A stretch of DNA of 64,000 bases from Wurfbainia villosa. Its lineage: Eukaryota > Streptophyta > Magnoliopsida > Zingiberales > Zingiberaceae. Below are positions 1-11,517 of this stretch, one piece after another. Where the stretch lies: positions 15,611,011 to 15,675,010 of the forward strand of contig CM046004.1 of NCBI GenBank assembly GCA_025175895.1, written 5' to 3'. Position 1 is the stretch's first letter. Each line of letters starts with the position of its first letter. The notes beneath the pieces are model-generated. The model had not been told where the DNA came from and did not search any database. It saw nothing but the letters and a program-made list of their open reading frames with translations. Position numbers and translations under genes: made by a program.

Positions 1-305
1 TCTCTGCGCGTTTGGGTGAAGGGCATAGTATTCTAAGGCGTTCTTCCCCCCAGTCCGCCTCTAAGCAATACTTCCCCATTGGCGACTGTACGAGAGGGAG
101 GAGGCATTTCTGGGGGTGGGCCTCTGGAAGAAGGTTCCCCGGAGTGCGGATGCAGATATCCGGTCCTTCTCCTTTCCCTGGCGAGGGCTTCCGTAATAGC
201 GTCATCCATCAGGGCCTTCAGCTGCGATGGTAGAAGGGTGATGGGGTGCTCCTCACGCAGTATATCGTTGTTGTATTTCTTGAGTTGCATCTCGACGTCC
301 CTCAA
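1..305 (-). pseudogene. LTR retrotransposon gag-like N-terminus (partial, runs off the left edge)
   Basis: Open minus-strand frame from an ATG at 305 to the window edge, about 90 residues. It starts with a charged, helix-prone stretch (MRDVEMQLKKYNND), then a basic ALARERRRTGYLHP stretch and a proline-rich tail (RGPPPEMPPPS). That layout, directly downstream (on the minus strand) of an LTR-like leader, fits the start of a plant Gypsy-type gag. No zinc knuckle or pol domain lies inside the window, so the clade is open. A plus-strand frame overlaps it but looks like a shadow. Moderate to low confidence; homology search of the continuing sequence to the left would settle it. Confidence 0.4.
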
Positions 306-1560
306 ATAGTTCCTGATGGCGCTAACCGATGCGACGGTGAAATCTGTTTACTCCTTTTTCAATGCAGTGAAGCACTGAGGGAGATCTCAGAGGGTTCTCA
401 CAGGCCGCAATCAGTAAAGAAATAAGAAGATGAGGTAGATGAAACGCAAAAACCAGCACCAGCAATCGAAACTCGGACACAAGATGTAACGTGGTTCGGA
501 ATAAGGATTCCTACTCCACGGAGGTGAGCTTTCTCACCGAGGGCAATGCCCAAGCACTTTCACTATGAAGGTTCTCCTTTACGGAAAGTAAGTTTCCGAA
601 GGTGGAGGAGAAAAACCTCTTACAATGATATCACAAGACGAGAAAAATAAAAGAGATGTAACAACGACAGATCTCCGTCCTTCTTCTCCGGTGAGGCGGT
701 TGTCGCTCTCCTTCTCCTCCTGCGTCCCCTTCTCTCTTGCTGGGGTGGGAATAATTGCGGATCCTCTTTTCCTCCTTGCTTCCTCCCCTTTTATCTCTTT
801 TTCCTTCCTTCATCGTAACGTCATAGGTTATCTCCATCGTACACGTGGCCACCACCTTTCCCTGGAGAATAATGCTGTTACAGATATCAGGAGTGAAGAC
901 TCCTTGGAATATTATGTGGGGCCTCCCATGCCGTTGCCTAACACCCTTTCCTCTATTTTTCGGGAAACCAGGCTAGACTATCTCCCTCAACCTTCCGTGT
1001 TGAGGGAAGCTAGTTTAGGTCTATAGCCCACGGGCGCCCTAGCCCTAGGGTTCCTCATCAACCCGAACCAATTCCTCTTTTTCCCGTGCCAAACTTCCCC
1101 TTATATTGATCAGATTGGACTGGCTTCTTGGCGAAGCGCCTTCCGCCTCTCCTTTGCCGTATCAATTGCTTTCATTAACTCTCCCTTACCAATGGCTTTC
1201 AATATTTGCCCGTACCGATGGCTTCTGATGTTCGCCCGTGCCAATGGCTTTCAATATTCGCCCGCGCCAATGGCTTCTGAGGTTCGCCCGTGCCAATGGC
1301 TTCTGCGTTTCGCCCGCGCCAATGGCTCCTGAGGTTCGCCCGTGCCAATGGCTTCTGCGTTTCGCCCGCGCCAATGGCTCCTGAGGTTCGCCCGTGCCAA
1401 TCTTCCTTTCCTTTCTTAGCTGAGCCGTGTATTTTGGATCGGATCTTAGGTCATCCGCTAACCCCTCTATCGGGGATTATGTAGAGAAGGTACCAGTAGT
1501 ATAAATATGATCCCTAATCAATCATCTCATGATTGGTACTAAAGGCTGACACTAACATAT
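306..1560 (-). mobile_element. Probable LTR and leader of the element whose gag starts at 305
   Basis: Read on the minus strand, this stretch has the look of plant LTR R/U5 DNA: the motif CCACGTTACATC-type around 485-500, a 'gtggttcgg ... cctactccac' pair at 490-520, and a leader of about 100 bases before the gag ATG. No clear TG..CA ends or primer-binding site were located, so the limits are approximate. It contains the 26-bp minisatellite at 1187-1401. The frame at 625-1026 (plus) has no recognisable protein character and is left out. Confidence 0.35.
1187..1401. repeat. 26-bp tandem repeat, eight units plus a part unit
   Basis: Eight head-to-tail copies of a 26-bp unit built on TGCCAATGGCTTCTG then AGGTTCGCCCG, followed by seven bases of a ninth. 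The unit carries CCAAT and a CGCCCG box. The last four units alternate strictly between two variants (TTCTGCGTTTCG and CTCCTGAGGTTCG), so the array has become a 52-bp higher-order repeat, the newest part being at the right end. Confidence 0.9.
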
Positions 1561-1779
1561 ACTCCGCCAAACCCTAGCAGCACTTTTTCACTCAAATTTA
1601 GATTTCTTTGTCTTCTTCAAGGCATTTGTCTTAGGCCTAGTCCGAGTGGACTAATTCCACCCTTTGGACTAAGTCCAAATGAATTTTGGACACTCGACTT
1701 GTTCAAACACTCTCAAAGTCGGAATTGGTGCATCGAGTCCGAGCAAGCGGATTACCCACTCAAATTTCTAAATTCCCAC

Positions 1780-2690
1780 TCGACATGCCTTGTCCCTGAG
1801 TATTTGTCAACACTTTAGCTTGGGCTTGCATCAAGCACCTCTTCTCATGCCAAAGCACCTCGGCGTTGTGCCAAGCACTTCACCGTGTGCCGAGCACCCG
1901 AGAATCTCTGCACATACCCGACATCCCGAGCTCACAATCACCTCGGTTGTTCCCCGAGTAGCTGTAGCTCCTTAGCTCTTCCTAAGAACGTCGAGCGGAG
2001 CACTACCGAGCGCGTCCGAGCCCTGTTGAGCACTCTCGAGAACTGCCAAGTAATTGTCGAGCTATGCCAACTAAGAATCGCGGCTCTTCCAAGCACTACG
2101 AAAGAGAAGCTCGACTCTCCCGAGCACCACCAAGTACTCGGCGAGCACTTCTGACTAAAAATCGCGACTCTCTCGAGCACCAAGCTCTGTGCGAATCCAA
2201 AGCATCAAGCACTGTGCTCGTCCCGAGCACTCAATCCCGTGTTCCAAACATGCCCAAGCACCATGTGCTTGACTCCGTGTCGCCCGAGTACCTCTGGCGC
2301 CCGAGCACCTTAGTCCCGGGTCGCTGGAGCACTGCTATGCCCGAGCATCGTGCCTCGCCAGAGCAACGCTACATGCCAACACCACGTACATCTCGCCCGA
2401 GCACTATTGCTCCCGAGCATCGCATCTCACTCGAGCACTGTTGCGCTCAAGCACCACGTTCGAACCGCGTTCTCGAGCACCAAGCACTTGAGACCTCAGC
2501 GTCCCAAGTACTCGAGCACTTCCTCTGCCCGAACACCTTAGTGTGTCTGATACCACGACACACTCGAATACCATAGAGCGGCCGAGTAATGTGCACGCCC
2601 AAACACCCCAGCATGTCCAAGCACGCTCAGACATCCCAGCCGTGTCGGGCACCTCTAGGAGCTCGAGCACAACATCGGACGAGTATGGAG
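1780..2690. repeat. Degenerate CGAGCAC / CCGAGCAC short-repeat tract
   Basis: About 0.9 kb dominated by irregularly spaced copies of GAGCAC, CCGAGCAC, CAAGCAC and CTCGAGCAC. All reading frames here are open for long stretches only because the repeat lacks stops; none has protein character. The same words occur in the LTRs near 25130-25260 and 53850-53960, so this is probably the variable part of a related, otherwise decayed LTR. Confidence 0.7.
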
Positions 2691-2699
2691 ACGAGAACC

Positions 2700-3390
2700 A
2701 TATTCCTTGATCTCAGACTCGACAATCATTCCAGAATATTAACTCAGAAAATTATTGAATGAGAAATTATTCATATTCAATCTGACTCTAATACCAATTA
2801 ATCTATGAATTGAATAATTACAGAATCATAGATGATTTCACTGGAACTGTCGAATTATAATCTCCAACTATTTGCTCGTTGTCAGGATGATAGTCACGTA
2901 AAATAAACTATCATCGTAGGGTCACAATGTCGCAATTAAAACTCAAGTGATATAAGATGACGATTATCTCTTATTCTCCTCAACAAAGAAATGAGAATTT
3001 TCTACACCTTTGCATTATTGCCTGTACACACAAGAACTTCTTCCTTACTCGTATGCATGGACAACCTCTTCATGCACATATCACTGCTTCTCACGCAGCA
3101 AGGGACTTTTGTATGGGAGGTTATTAGGATTAGGAATAATGGATGATTACCCATTATTCAGTGACTCGATATTTTCTAAATCTTTTCATTGCTAACTGCT
3201 TTCTGTTGGACTGAACATGAAATTACGAAGGAAGTCAAGGGAGGGCAAATGGCCTAGCATACTTCAATCGCCAGACAGATGATAAATATTCGGTTCATCG
3301 GAGAAAAGTAAATCCGATCCGGATTCGGTTAATTTCGCATGTGAACCGGACCCACCCGATTAACATCAAAGCAAGCTGCTGGATCCTTTG
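2700..3390. other. Intergenic, RER1 upstream region
   Basis: AT-rich DNA with no gene or repeat I can name. The part nearest 3390 must hold the RER1 promoter; I see no convincing TATA box, which is common for a housekeeping gene. Confidence 0.4.
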
Positions 3391-3546
3391 CCATCGTGGA
3401 GAACGAAGAATCCTCTTCCTCCTCCTCCTCCTCCTCCTCTTCGGCGGTTGCCGCCGACTCCTCTGCTGGCGTTGGGCTGCCCTTCATTGAGTCACAGCTG
3501 CGACCCCTCCCCATCCTGACTCGCTTCGCTTCCGACAGCCTCGGAG
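3391..3546 (+). other. Probable 5' UTR exon of RER1
   Basis: GC- and CT-rich leader with a (TCC)n run at 3415-3440. It ends at a good splice donor (GAG|GTGTGT, exon end 3546). A pyrimidine-rich tract and TTTTCCAG|G acceptor lie at 3649-3660, giving a 114-bp leader intron. The leader has an open frame with a run of serines but no ATG in that frame, so I treat it as untranslated. The transcript start is not determined. Confidence 0.55.
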
Positions 3547-3672
3547 GTGTGTTTCCCAGCCGAAACTTTTTTTTTTTCTTTCCCGAACTAATCTGACTGC
3601 TCCAGATCCAGTTTCTGGCAGGGAGTCTTGCGTTAACTTCTTATTTTGACTCTTTTCCAGGTTTCTTTCCTC

Positions 3673-6600
3673 ATGGAGGGAGGATTGGGCGGAGAAGCAG
3701 TTGCCGGAGCACCGTTGCCTCTTGCGAAATGGAGGAGAGACTTCTCCCGTGCTTTCCAGTACTACTTGGATAGATCCACTCCTCATCCCGTTGGAAGATG
3801 GCTTGGAACGTTGTCGCTCGCGCTCGTCTATTCTGTGCGAGTTTACTTCGTGCAAGGGTTTTACATCGTGAGCTATGGGCTCGGTATCTATCTGCTCAAC
3901 CTTCTCATCGGGTTCCTCTCGCCCATGGTGGATCCAGAGCTGGAAGTGTCTGATGGACCCTCACTGCCTATGAGGGGATCTGATGAGTTTAAGCCCTTCA
4001 TTCGCCGGCTTCCCGAGTTCAAATTTTGGTAACTTCGTTGCTCCTTACATTTCACGCCATCTTTTTGTATTGACCCCGTGTTAATCCTACTGGTGCTCTT
4101 CGTTTCTGAAATTTCTCTTCTTACGTTTTTCATTTTCTTCTGTTTGTGAAATTTTTTCGCAAACTATTTATGATACTGCAAGATGGTGCGTAAGATATTT
4201 TGTTCTTCATCAAAGGTTAGTTAAGGGAACTACCGTTCCATCTGGTTAGCGTCTGTTCTCTCTTAGCTGTGATGCTACTTCAAGGCCCAATTCCTTACTT
4301 AGAATTAGGATGTGTCTATCCAGAACTTGCTTTTGTAGACTGCAAATTGATACATCTTAAGACTGTTGAATTAGTTTCCTCAAATAAGTTTTTGCTTTCC
4401 ATAGATGGTATTCTTTTGACTGAAGATAAGAGACTATGGCTATGACACATTCCAGTCCGATTACTATCTAGATTTATTTGATCTTAAAATATAAGGAAGA
4501 TTACTACAAACCTTTTTCCTTTGCTACTTTGTGCGATTTACATGGCTCACATTCCAAATTCCTGATTTTCGGTTGATCTGTTTGGTTTGTTGCTTGTCTT
4601 TATTCTTGGTCAATTTTCAATTTATGAAATCCTTGGTTTTTCTCCAATTTCACAGCGGTTTACTTTGATAAGTCCTATGATTTCTTTTTCACTTATTTTC
4701 ATAAAGCATAAAAATAGATCAATTCATGAATTCTTTTAAGTCCTTGTACTATTTATTTGAATGAGAATTGGTTGACCTCAACGGAGTGGGGACGTAGTGT
4801 CGACCACTCTCATGGGTTTGAACTATATTCCCACTACCAGGAGTCTTATTCATACAGTTTGTAATTTGATTCTGTGAATTTGTAGCCTTTTTCAATTCTT
4901 ATTTGCACCAAAGGGTATTATGCCAAGGATCTAAGATATCCATCTTCTTAGAGCTCACCCTAAGAATTGACAGTCAAAGGAACTTTTATTTGTATCCATC
5001 TTATTTGGTTTTCAGTTATTCCTTGTTATACCTTCCCATTCATAGAGATTATCCTTTCTGGCACATGTTACCTGGTTGCTTCAACTCCAATACTGGCAGA
5101 CTTGCAGATTAGAACAAGCTTAGGTTTTTCTAATGCTCTATTTTTTTTAAGACCTACATTCAAACTATTGGACATTTGAGGAAGCATGAATGCATAAATA
5201 CACTCCCTTTTTATTCGTCTTATATTGCCCTGGTAATCTAGACAGTTTATTCATGTGAATATACTTAAATGCACAATGATTTCACAAAGATGTTCTTGTA
5301 TGCAATGTTATGGTATGTTGAAGTTGCATGATTTTCTTGTGTCAAGTGGATAGTGAGCATATACTTACAGAACAGAAAGACACTTGCAATAGAAGTCTTG
5401 CTGTGGTGATTTTACAACAAACTACAACTGGTTTTAGTACTTGTCATGACCTAGCTTGGAATTCAATTGGAAGTTTTTTGATATGTTTATTTAACTCTTA
5501 TAAATAATTTATACACATAAAAGTATAAATTATATCTTTGATGTTAATTTTTTGGTGAACTGGTTCAACCGATTGAATCAGCTATCTAATATTTTTACTG
5601 GTTCAATCTCCTATCAAATTCACTACTCACCTTACTATTTGGCTGTCTACGGCCCAAGCCTGCTTAAATTATATGGCAATTATTCCTCAATTCTACTGAT
5701 AAACAAATCGGACTTGTTTTATGTTTTCAAAAGTTGCTAGCTGCCTAAATCTCTTCTTTGCATTGGCCAATGAATTAAACAAATGTGTCGATTTGCCTTT
5801 TTTTTTTCAGGTACTCTATAACAAAAGCTTTCTGCATGGCTTTCCTGATGACTTTCTTCTCCATGTTCGACATTCCTGTCTTCTGGCCCATTCTCCTCTG
5901 CTATTGGATCATCCTCTTCGTCCTGACCATGAAACGACAAGTTGTGCATATGATCAAGTACAAGTATGTGCCCTTTGACATCGGCAAGCAGGTTAGCTTT
6001 TTCAAATCAATATCAAGTGGACTATGCTCTTTAGATGTCTACCAATGCCAATATCAAATCCTCTTTGACTGGATCTTTTTTTATCTACCAAAATTGTTTG
6101 CTTCCAATTGTTTGTTCCATACAACAACAACAACCAAGCCTTATCCCACTAGGTAGGGTCGGCTATATGGATCCTTCTCCGCTATTGGGCTCTATCCCCT
6201 ACTATATTTTCATCTATACTTAAATAAATTTTATCTTATTTTATTGTTGCTAACCAAATCTTTTTTGATCTTCCTCTTCCTCGTTTAATATATATATTTA
6301 TCATTGTTTCACATTGCCTAACTGGAGCATTTATTGGTCGTCTAAGTACATGTTTGTATCACCTTAAACGTGTCTCTTAGAGCTTTCCTTCAATAGATAT
6401 AACTCTGACTTTCTCTCTAATGATCTCATTTTTTATTCTGTCCGTTTTCGTATGTCCGCACATTCACCTTAACATCCTCATCTCTACAACTCTCATCTTT
6501 TGCTTATGTGCTTGAGTCGTAGCCCAACATTCAAGGTCATATAACATAGCAGGTATAATCGTCATTTTGTAGAACTTCCCTTTTAGTGTTAGAGGTATTT

Positions 6601-8483
6601 TACGATTACATAAAACACCTGACGCTTTTCTCTATTTCAACCATTCTGCTTGTATTTTATGTAAGACATCTCTCTCAATCCTTCCATCACCTTGCAAAAA
6701 TGATTTTAAATATTTAAAGCTCTCAGTTTCAGACAACTCATCATCTTCTATCTTAACACTTATCTCATTACATCTAATATTGCTAAACTTAAATTTCATA
6801 TATTCTGCCTTTACTCTACTAAGCCTAAAACCTTTCACTTCTAGTGTTTCCCGCTAAGATTCTAGTTTAACATTTATTCCTTCACGTGTCTCATCTACAA
6901 AAACAATATCATCCGTAAACAACATACACCACGGTACTGTGTTTTGAATATATCCAATGAGTTCGTCCATAATTAGTGTAAAAATATAGGGACTTAGAGC
7001 TGATCTTTGATGTAACCCTATGTTTATTGGAAATGCTTTAGTAAATCCACCTGAAATCTTCACTCTGGTTGTTACTCCTCGTACATTTCTTTAATTAGTT
7101 CAATATGTATTACGCTAATACCTCTCTTTTCTAGAATTTTCCATATAATTTCTCTTGGGACTCTATCATAGACTTTTTCTAAGTCAATGAATACCATGTG
7201 TAGATCCTGCTTTTGCTCCCGATATTTTTTAATTAATTGCATGAGAAGATGTATAACTTCTATTATCGACCTTCCTCGCATGAACCAAAATTGATTTTCA
7301 AGAACCGTAGTCTCCTTAATCTTTTTTCTATTACTCTTTTCTAAATTGTCATGGTATGACTTATTAATTTAATATTCCTATAGTTTGTACAAGTTTGTAT
7401 GTCTCCCTTATTCTTATATATGGGAATTAGAGTATTTTCCCTCCATTGATCAGACATCTTTTTTGTTTTCAATATCATGTTAAATAATTTTGCAAGTCAT
7501 TCAATATCTTGCTTCCCTAGGCACTTCCATACTTCTATCGGAATATCATCTGGTTCAACGATTTTTTCATGTTGCATTTAATTTAAAGCTTGCTCTACTT
7601 CAGAAATTTAAATTCTACGATAAAAATTTAAATTTTTATACTTATTTGACCTACTTAAATTACCTAAATTAAGTTAGTCATCTAGACCTTCATTAAAAAG
7701 TTGATGAAAATATCTTTTCTATCGTTTTTTTATTTCTTCATCATTTACTAGTACTCTATTTCATTCATCTTTAATACATCTTATTTAATTAAAATCTTTT
7801 GACTTCTTTTCTCTTACTTTAGCTATTATATAAATGTCTCTTTTATCTTCTTTTGTATCTAAGTTTCGATATAACCGTTCAAAAGTTTCATTCTTAGTTT
7901 CATTCACTGCTTTCTTAGCCTCTTTCTTGACTATTGTATATTTTTTCAAATTTTCTCCATTCTTACGAATATATAATTCCTTATAAGCCGATCAATTGTT
8001 TGTTCCATAGTTATTAAAATTTGATCGGACTGGCCATTCTGACTAGGACAAATTGGCTGGTTTTAAATACGATCTGGTGGTTATACAATGGGATCAGATT
8101 TGCATTTGACTCAGATAAAAACCAATTGAATTAGCCAGTTTGTAAAACCAAAACCATTAGTTATTTTTAAAAAAATTCGAAGTAATTATTTATCTATCCT
8201 AATGTCAGATGTCTAAACATGTTTGTTTTACAATTTTAATAGACCGATAAACACTAATATTAAAAAAAAATTAAAACTCTTGTTTATTCACCTAACTACT
8301 CTATGTATCTGCTAAGATGCCTTCCGTTAATACTTATTTTTTGGTTAACGTATAAATATGATTTTTATTACTAATTCTAAGTCGCTGGATTTCTGGTCCT
8401 ATTTTTATAACTTAAATTTATTTGTGATGCAGAGATACCGTGGGAAAAAGAATCCTCGACGCAGCAGTTTGTCCAAGGATTGA
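3673..8483 (+). CDS. RER1: RER1 family ER/Golgi membrane-protein retrieval receptor
   Basis: Coding exons 3673-4028, 5811-5991 and 8433-8483 join to 195 codons, the usual length of plant RER1 (about 190-195). RER1 is a four-pass cis-Golgi receptor that binds polar residues in membrane spans of escaped ER proteins and returns them in COPI vesicles. Seen here: a cytosolic N-terminus, hydrophobic spans at about residues 44-61, 64-83, 123-140 and 142-159, the family signatures YYLD..TPH, GLGIYLLNLLIGFLSP, RGSDEFKPFIRRLPEFKFW and KRQVVHMIKYKYVPF, and a basic tail (KKNPRR) suited to coat binding. The first intron splits Trp119 (TG|G); the second falls in phase 0 after GKQ. All four splice sites are GT/AG. 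The ATG at 3673 is the first after the leader intron. No break is visible; it looks functional. The last intron contains a LINE. Confidence 0.95.
4029..5810 (+). other. RER1 intron 1
   Basis: 1.78-kb intron between GT at 4029 and the T-rich acceptor ending TTTTCAG at 5810. AT-rich, no coding potential. Around 5550-5620 there are two copies of a GGTTCAA..GATTGAA-like word, possibly an old small transposon, but I could not find its ends. Confidence 0.7.
6105..6121. repeat. Left target-site duplication of the LINE
   Basis: CAATTGTTTGTTCCATA, identical to 7993-8009. It directly abuts the (CAA)n tail of the LINE. Confidence 0.92.
6122..7992 (-). mobile_element. 5'-truncated RTE-type LINE inserted in RER1 intron 2
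   Basis: Non-LTR retrotransposon lying antisense to RER1. Its 3' end is at 6122 with a (CAA)n tail, read (TTG)n on the element's own strand, followed by the conserved plant RTE 3' end (GCCTTATCCCACTAGGTAGG on the plus strand at about 6138). Reverse transcriptase pieces are legible on the minus strand: GRSIIEVIHLL and FIDLEKVYDRVPRE (about 7281-7130), a palm region, and LFTDDIVFVDE (about 6930-6890), the usual FADD box with an A to T change. Stops and frameshifts break it into short frames, so it is dead. The 5' part, with the endonuclease, is missing as is usual for LINEs. A perfect 17-bp duplication brackets it. Confidence 0.9.
7993..8009. repeat. Right target-site duplication of the LINE
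   Basis: CAATTGTTTGTTCCATA, identical to 6105-6121; marks the truncated 5' end of the LINE. Confidence 0.92.
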
Positions 8484-8929
8484 ATCTGATCTGCTCCCAT
8501 CGTCCTCATCATCATATTAGCTGATGTTAAGGTTATATCCTCTTCTTATTTGCATGGCATCATAAGCCCCCCTTTAGCCTCTTCTTATTTCATTGGCATT
8601 ACATTTAACATATATAATATGATATTTGTTGAAATGGTTGTTGCTTTGCTGGTTGCGTCAGGGTATTATTATTTTGTCTCTCTCTTCCTTAATTTAAGTT
8701 TCCTCTGTAGGGGCGAACGTAGTCAAGTCGAGTTGGGTTTTGATCAAAATTTTAATCCAACCTAGGTTAAGTTTTCTGACCAAGAAAAATTAATTTGTGA
8801 TTATATTTAAAATAAGTATGATAACTTTGACCCATTTCGAGTTGGATTAGATGGAATTGGTTATTTGTTTTAATCTACATTAAAATGTTCGGATAAAAAT
8901 TTTACTTCATACAAAAAATTAATTTTTGA
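8484..8929 (+). other. RER1 3' UTR and flank
   Basis: Follows the RER1 stop at 8481-8483. Transcript end not determined. No other gene seen; the frame at 8550-8765 is not protein-like. Confidence 0.45.
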
Positions 8930-9076
8930 CACTGCAAGAATATCCCATTTTAGAGACCGATTTAGAGAACCAAAAATTTCAGTCCCTAAATTTGTGGTCT
9001 CTAATGTTAGAGACTGATTTTTCGATCGGTCTCTAATTTAGAGATTCATTTTTCGATCGGTCTCTAATTTAATCTA
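8930..9076. repeat. Left terminal and subterminal repeats of the CACTA-like element
   Basis: CACTGCAAGAA terminus followed by alternating GAGACCGATTT and its reverse complement AATCGGTCTC-type words, including two near-identical copies of TTTTCGATCGGTCTCTAATT ending at about 9035 and 9070. Confidence 0.75.
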
Positions 9077-9238
9077 TATGCGATTAACCTATATATTATA
9101 AATCTAATTAATATCAACTGCAATATTTACTTCTAACATCCAATCGACCATAAATATCAATACACATTAATTTTATTAATTTTGAAATGTACACAATGAC
9201 AAGATAAATAGAATGAAGAATTATAACTACATTATTAA

Positions 9239-9440
9239 CTATAAAACTCTTTCAGCCTTAAAAATATCTTCTCCACTCCATTGCTTCATGAAGTTCAACA
9301 TCGCGAAGTTGACTTTGTTCATGGACGCGGCCAAGATGCCGCCGCTGGAGCCCTGGCAGCTCTTGTTGGGGTGTGTTGCATGACACTTCTCCATGTTGAG
9401 CCTGACGGTGATGAAGAGGTTGTCGTCGATCTGCTCGGAG
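9239..9440 (-). pseudogene. Unidentified captured coding-like fragment
   Basis: Open minus-strand frame joined, with no intron, to the end of the strictosidine synthase-like exon. It reads like a real protein piece (EQIDDNLFITVRLNMEKC, NKVNFAMLNFMKQW) but I do not recognise the family, and it has no counterpart in strictosidine synthase-like proteins at this position. Either a third captured gene piece or chance coding-like sequence. Confidence 0.35.
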
Positions 9441-10745
9441 CCAAGAGATATGGGAAATAGTGGCTCATCACAGAAGCATACACACTGTGGCGACAATGAA
9501 TGGCTACCCAGAAGTTGCCCTTCTCATTGGTTCTGATGTTGTTGGGAAAGCCTAGTAGGTTTGCAAAAACATCAAAGGTTCTTGCTTTTTCTCCCTTCAA
9601 CCAGTATCTACTCAATCTGTTTTAAAGAAATTATGCTGTATTAAAAGCTCTACATTTTAAGAAACACTGAATAAGACTACAAAACACAAGGAAAGAAATG
9701 CAACAGATGACCTACCACGGTTGCCTTCGAAAAACAAAAAGAATGACCTATCTTTACTTAGACTAACACCATTGGGAAATCCTCTTTTATAACTGGATTA
9801 TACTTTAGCAGCCTCCCATAAGGATCTCCAGTAAATACTAATTGCATAAAGTTCCTAGAAGACAATGTCCCAAAGACAAAAATTAAGCATGCTGTTTTAT
9901 CTCCACCTGATAACCATACATTTCTTCATGGATAAACGATAGAGCACCCAGTTGAAGATAAATTTAAGGAGATGCAGAATAACAGAAATAAAATAAACTA
10001 TAAAATCATTTAGAAGTTTGGGCTCATTTCTTGGATTGCATAGCAGTTGATATTGTACTTCAATTGTTCATGGTGATTTCCTATTAAAGATAATAATGCA
10101 CATATTTAGAATGAGGGAATTGATAATAAGAACCACCTTAAACCATATTTTGAACCTAATGGACTATTTTATCCACATATAAGCAATAGTCCAATAACAA
10201 AGGCATGAGTTTCAAATAACGAGGATTTGACAAGGGCACTAATAATTCAATTGATTGATGTTGTTTTATGAAGCTATCAGCAGTGCAGAAACACCGCTGA
10301 GATGTTTGACATCAATCTACTGCCTGAAACTAATCAACTTTATATTATATACAAAGGAATTACAGCCAAAGGAAGAGGATATCAAACACAGTGTGGCATA
10401 AAAAACTATCATCAAATAATCAAATATGCATTTCCTTAAAGAGATATTGAGAACTTAGGAAAGAAATACCTCCTCTGGTAATTGGTGCTGCTGTCCATGA
10501 AATATATATTTCCTTCCTCATCTATGTCCAAGTCATTAGTGAAGTTGAATGGTATTCCTTCTGCTTCAGTGGTTAAAGGTTTTGCCAAACCCCCATCTGG
10601 GCCTACTTTCAGTAACCCAAAGTAGGCATCAGCAATATACAAATCACCAGTCTTCTTGTCAAATCGAAGTCCTAATGGCCGTCCGCAAATATGCTCATTC
10701 TTTAAATAACTCAAAGGCGATGGCTTTGGGTCACATATTTCTGAC
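9440..10745 (-). pseudogene. Strictosidine synthase-like (SSL) gene fragment
   Basis: Three minus-strand exons with proper splice sites: 10745-10470, 9854-9712 and 9616 to about 9440. They encode the middle and late part of the six-bladed propeller of the SSL family: SEICDPKPSPLSYLKNEHICGRPLGL, ADAYFGLLKVGPDGG, DSSTNYQRR, then across the junction FMQLVFTGDPYGRLLKYNP, GFPNGVSLSKDRSFF, and GRLSRYWLKGEK with FWVAIHCR. SSL proteins are secretory/vacuolar, mostly without true strictosidine synthase activity. The N-terminal exons are absent, exon 9854-9712 has lost about eight codons with a frame change after YNPVIK, and the last exon runs directly into unrelated sequence near 9440. Introns are kept, so the copy came through DNA, not RNA. 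Not functional. Confidence 0.8.
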
Positions 10746-11517
10746 CTATCATGGCCAATAGCAAATATCAGAATACAATTAAGAAAACTGTTGACACCAC
10801 ACTATGAATTAATCAAAGATGTTAATACCTTATCATTCTGGTATGACATTTGTAATAAGAATCTCAATGAAAAGGGCAACTTCAAACAAAATAATTCACC
10901 TTAGATAATTGAACCAGAACTACTAAACAAGCAAGTGTGGTTTATCAGGGGCTGCCATCCATCAGCAATTCAACTTTAGTGTGGTTTTTGTTGATATGAC
11001 CTGAATTCTGCACATTTATGCTCTTATGAATAAAGCTTGTCGGTTGCATCTAAAGAACAATCTACATTTCTAGCACCCTATTCAGTTATTTTTGCAGTGG
11101 CCAAAGGACAGTGGAGTAAACCAAGAAACCATGAAATATGCCAATGGATACAAGTGATTACAGAAATTGAGTTCCTCCTGTTAAAATCAATGGCTATGTC
11201 AAAATGGCAGTGGCAAACTAATCTTTAAATTACCAAGGCTGTTGGTAACTCATTAACAATGAAAAATACAGAGAATTGAATCTGGTGAAACTGGAAGGAG
11301 ATTGGAGAAAATTTTAATGAAGACAAATTGGCTATAAACAAACTCGAAGACACATTGTGGATGTGTTCTTAAGTTACTTTTTGAGTAGCGAAGGCATCCT
11401 TACTGATGTCCCTTTTATTGCCTAAAATTCCTTTGCTTTCTGTGTATTTATTTACACGCAACCCAGCAAGTGTTGTTTGGTTTTCAGCAAAATTTGCAGC
11501 ATCATAGCAAACGAAGG
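10746..11517. other. Interior of the CACTA-like element, no gene seen
   Basis: AT-rich DNA between the SSL and cysteine oxidase fragments. I looked on the minus strand for the missing SSL N-terminal exons and for further cysteine oxidase sequence and found neither. The plus frame at 11037-11228 is not protein-like. Confidence 0.5.

Noticed and set aside
3396..3596. Open frame with a serine run upstream of RER1
   Set aside because: It has no ATG, ends past a good splice donor, and the serines come from a (TCC)n microsatellite; best read as 5' UTR.
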